Source: Planobispora rosea (GTDB taxonomy: Bacteria; Actinomycetota; Actinomycetes; Streptosporangiales; Streptosporangiaceae). From it: 64,000 nucleotides of DNA. The notes under the pieces were generated by a model that ran no database searches, was not told where the DNA came from, and worked only from the letters and a program-made list of their open reading frames with translations. Within the stretch, counting starts at the first letter, position 1, and each line of letters opens with the position of its first letter. Positions 63,096 to 64,000 of this stretch are shown piece after piece. Made by a program: the position numbers and the translations under genes. The stretch is taken from positions 124,001 through 188,000 of the forward strand of contig NZ_BMQP01000014.1 of NCBI RefSeq assembly GCF_014648175.1, written 5' to 3'.

Positions 63096-63980
63096 ATGAT
63101 GACGTCACTCAACCTCGACACCCTCGTCGCCGTCGACGTGCACACCCACGCGGAGATCTCCGCCGACGGGCACCCGTCGCTGAGCCCGGAGCTCTCGGCC
63201 GCCTCCGCCCGCTACTTCAAGGTGCACGGCACCCGGGAGCCCACCATCGAGGAGATGGCGGCCTACTACCGCGAACGCCGCATGGCCGCGGTGGTCTTCA
63301 CCGTGGACGCCGAGAGCGCGACCGGGCACCCGCCGATCTCCAACGAGGAGATCGCGGCCGCCTGCGCCGGGCACGCCGACGCGCTGATCCCCTTCGCCAG
63401 CGTCGATCCCCGGCGCGGCCGGGCCGGAGCCCGGCAGGCCCGGCGGCTGGTGGAGGAGCACGGGGTCCGCGGCTTCAAGTTCCACCCCAGCATCCAGGAC
63501 TTCTCCCCCGACGACCGGATGGCCTACCCGCTGTACGAGGCCATCGAGGAGCTCGGCGTCCCCGCGCTCTTCCACACCGGGCAGACCGGCATCGGCGCCG
63601 GAGTCCCCGGCGGCGGCGGCATCCGGCTGAAGCACTCCAACCCGATGCTGATCGACGACGTGGCCGTGGACTTCCCCGAACTGCGCATCATCCTGGCGCA
63701 CCCGTCCTTCCCCTGGCAGGACGAGGCGCTCGCGGTCGCCACGCACAAGCCGTACGTCTACATCGACCTGTCGGGCTGGTCGCCGAAGTACTTCCCGCCG
63801 CAGCTCGTGCGCTACGCCAACACGCTGCTCAAGGACAAGGTGCTGTTCGGCTCGGACTACCCGGTCATCTCACCCGACCGCTGGCTGGCCGACTTCGCCC
63901 GGCTCGACATCAAGCCCGAGGTCCGGCCGAAGATCCTCAAGGACAACGCGGTCCGGTTGCTCGGCCTGGACAAGGGCTGA
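63096..63980 (+). CDS. Amidohydrolase-2 family protein (decarboxylase/hydrolase)
   Basis: This 294-aa TIM-barrel metal enzyme has the HxH motif (His16, His18), a later metal or catalytic His160 (LFHTGQ), His202 (AHPSFPW) and Asp254 in GSDYP. These are the metal ligands of the amidohydrolase-2 group, which includes 4-oxalomesaconate hydratase- and ACMSD-like decarboxylases. It follows the SDR gene by about 106 bp and is probably in the same catabolic operon. A GTG at 63990 with GAGGGG before it may begin the next gene, cut by the window end. Confidence 0.9.
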   Translation: MMTSLNLDTLVAVDVHTHAEISADGHPSLSPELSAASARYFKVHGTREPTIEEMAAYYRERRMAAVVFTVDAESATGHPPISNEEIAAACAGHADALIPFASVDPRRGRAGARQARRLVEEHGVRGFKFHPSIQDFSPDDRMAYPLYEAIEELGVPALFHTGQTGIGAGVPGGGGIRLKHSNPMLIDDVAVDFPELRIILAHPSFPWQDEALAVATHKPYVYIDLSGWSPKYFPPQLVRYANTLLKDKVLFGSDYPVISPDRWLADFARLDIKPEVRPKILKDNAVRLLGLDKG

Positions 63981-64000
63981 GGGGCCGCCGTGCGCAACCA

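Overview
The window is very GC-rich DNA with densely packed, translationally coupled operons, an MbtH-type NRPS helper, PaaX and TetR regulators, a CBM2 enzyme and several probable leaderless promoters. This points to a filamentous actinomycete, most likely in or near the Streptosporangiales. The order is inferred from gene style and from a CelR/CebR-type operator; no rRNA or marker gene confirms it. No tRNA, rRNA, CRISPR array, transposase or integrase was recognised.

Left edge (1-5454): a giant secreted protein of unknown function runs off the window on the minus strand. It is followed by an alpha/beta hydrolase and a decayed plus-strand remnant of a Thg1-type tRNA-His guanylyltransferase. 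An intergenic region then holds two divergent promoters, each with a LacI-family (CelR/CebR-like) 14-bp operator.

NRPS operon (5455-23015, plus): eight stop-to-start overlapping or nearly overlapping genes encode C-A-T-TE fused to an MFS exporter, a free acyl-AMP ligase, C-T, a free carrier protein, a free C domain, MbtH, another free C domain, A-T (glycine-like code) and C-A-T. Two A domains have acidic pockets suggesting a cationic amino acid. The likely product is a short acylated peptide, exported by the fused transporter. A strong hairpin ends the operon.

Toxin complex locus (23161-44405): the minus-strand operon holds a split TcA (2187 + 1072 aa), a tandem-repeat beta-propeller protein of the PLL lectin type and a small SnoaL/NTF2-fold protein. 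Divergent from it is a 2695-aa TcB-TcC fusion whose hypervariable C-terminus looks like a GIY-YIG-type nuclease. An Imm26-like immunity gene lies directly downstream. An immunity gene on a Tc locus is unusual and suggests that the payload can kill bacteria, including the producer.

Housekeeping and secreted enzymes (44489-49975): a GNAT acetyltransferase, a CHAP cell-wall hydrolase behind a structured leader resembling a c-di-AMP (ydaO) riboswitch, a secreted GH/FN3/CBM2 glycosidase with its own palindromic operator, a DUF1707 protein, an FG-GAP fragment and a small membrane protein.

Catabolic right half (50006-63980): a peptide ABC importer operon with a CocE-type hydrolase and a DUF3237 protein, divergent from a TetR gene. 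A second TetR gene is divergent from an amidase, and a PaaX-type regulator is divergent from an SDR dehydrogenase and an amidohydrolase. Short tandem repeats sit in several 5' leaders.
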